Source: Pseudomonas psychrophila
GTDB taxonomy: Bacteria > Pseudomonadota > Gammaproteobacteria > Pseudomonadales > Pseudomonadaceae
Reading direction: 5' to 3'
DNA: 64,000 bases
Assembly: GCF_001043005.1 (NCBI RefSeq)
Contig: NZ_JYKZ01000003.1
Location: 1 to 64,000 of the forward strand
Within the stretch, counting starts at the first letter, position 1. Every line of letters starts with the position of its first letter. The notes under the pieces were generated by a model that saw only the letters and a program-made list of their open reading frames with translations, was not told the origin of the DNA and did no database searches. The position numbers were made by a program, and so were the translations under genes. Below, piece after piece: positions 63,610 to 64,000 of the stretch.

Positions 63610-64000
63610 TCAGGCGACGCTCACTACTGTAGCGGGGCGTCGATCCAGCAGGCTGACCACGATAAAACTGATCAGCGCCACGGCCAGGCTGTAATAAATG
63701 GGCGTGTTGGCTTCCAGCCCATCCTTGAACATGAATACCAGTGCGGTGACAAACCCCAGGCTCATGCTGGTAATGGCGCCTGCTGTGGTGGCGCGCTTCC
63801 AGAAAATCGCCCCGATCAATGGCACCAGCATGCCACCGACCAACAAGTTGTAGGCCAGGGTGAGAGCGCTGATGACATCAGAGACCACCAGTGCGATTCC
63901 CAACACGGCAAAACCGGTCAGCATGGTAAACAAGCGATTGATACTGAGGCTTGATTGCTTGCCCCCGCGCAGCCTAGGCAGCAGGTCCTCGGTCAGCACC
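63610..64000 (-). CDS. sodium:solute symporter, C-terminal part (partial)
   Basis: About 130 C-terminal residues of an SSS-family symporter; the rest is outside the window. At least three helices are visible, with LVGGMLVPLIGAIFWKRATTAGAI typical of SSS helices. The reading frame is open through the window edge. P. aeruginosa PA1418, near PA1414, is also an SSS symporter. Substrate unknown. Confidence 0.85.
   Translation of the reverse strand, partial: VLTEDLLPRLRGGKQSSLSINRLFTMLTGFAVLGIALVVSDVISALTLAYNLLVGGMLVPLIGAIFWKRATTAGAITSMSLGFVTALVFMFKDGLEANTPIYYSLAVALISFIVVSLLDRRPATVVSVA

Noticed and set aside
1..64000. Prophage, insertion sequence, toxin-antitoxin or defence island
   Set aside because: I saw no integrase, transposase, phage structural, restriction or toxin genes; the region is core chromosome.

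Overview
This window is chromosomal DNA of a Pseudomonas, most likely the P. fluorescens lineage. Support comes from gene order shared with P. aeruginosa in several blocks (queD/bqsRS/tlpQ; fabAB/hybrid kinase/gpsA; octanoyl-CoA KASIII/ECF sigma/anti-sigma; LysR/PA1414-like RNA/sodium symporter), from housekeeping proteins typical of gamma-proteobacteria, and from many REP/REPIN palindromes of the GTGGGAGCGAGCCTGCTCGC type. I found no prophage, insertion sequence, tRNA, CRISPR array or plasmid gene. The region is ordinary core chromosome with small decayed or regulatory islands.

Layout. 1-115: 3' end of a 5S rRNA and its terminator. 220-9416: queD; a PepSY protein with a two-component system (bqsRS-like) and a candidate BqsR box; a TlpQ-like chemoreceptor; a COG2056 antiporter; pirin; OsmC; a secreted amidohydrolase. 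9483-20354: fabAB, a hybrid kinase, gpsA, sixA, a thioesterase, two alpha/beta hydrolases, a broken GST start, DUF4892, an AI-2E exporter and a SpoU methyltransferase. 20555-33479: yajD, a spermidine-synthase-like protein, oligopeptidase B, a class II amidotransferase, the 5-oxoprolinase operon pxpABC, a MoxR/VWA pair, cysK and lpxO. 33480-41498: a candidate leader peptide, two DMT transporters, aceK and hrpA. 41704-49376: KASIII with ECF sigma and zinc anti-sigma, a porin, a GNAT protein, aqpZ and an ABC exporter. 49500-56577: ppiA, a LysR/azoR pair, a DMT transporter, an RBBP9 hydrolase, a YbdG-like channel and a DEAD-box helicase. 56686-64000: a TorF-type protein, a small SutA-motif protein, cvfB, DUF2177, a DMT and a YbfB-type MFS transporter, LysR, an Anr-type promoter driving a SicX/PA1414-like small RNA with an ORF, a secreted protein, and the end of a sodium:solute symporter.

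Genes that work together: PepSY-bqsR-bqsS (overlapping operon), fabA-fabB (anaerobic unsaturated fatty acid pathway), pxpA-pxpB-pxpC (5-oxoproline hydrolysis), MoxR-VWA (chaperone-like pair), KASIII-ECF-anti-sigma, and divergent regulator/target pairs (LysR/azoR, LysR/MFS). The most interesting unexplained items are a 53-codon proline-motif leader ORF followed by a terminator-like hairpin ahead of a DMT transporter, the BqsR box, the PA1414/SicX-like locus, a GST start fragment coupled to DUF4892, a short protein sharing a core motif with SutA, and a 358-bp element bounded by a 16-bp inverted repeat.
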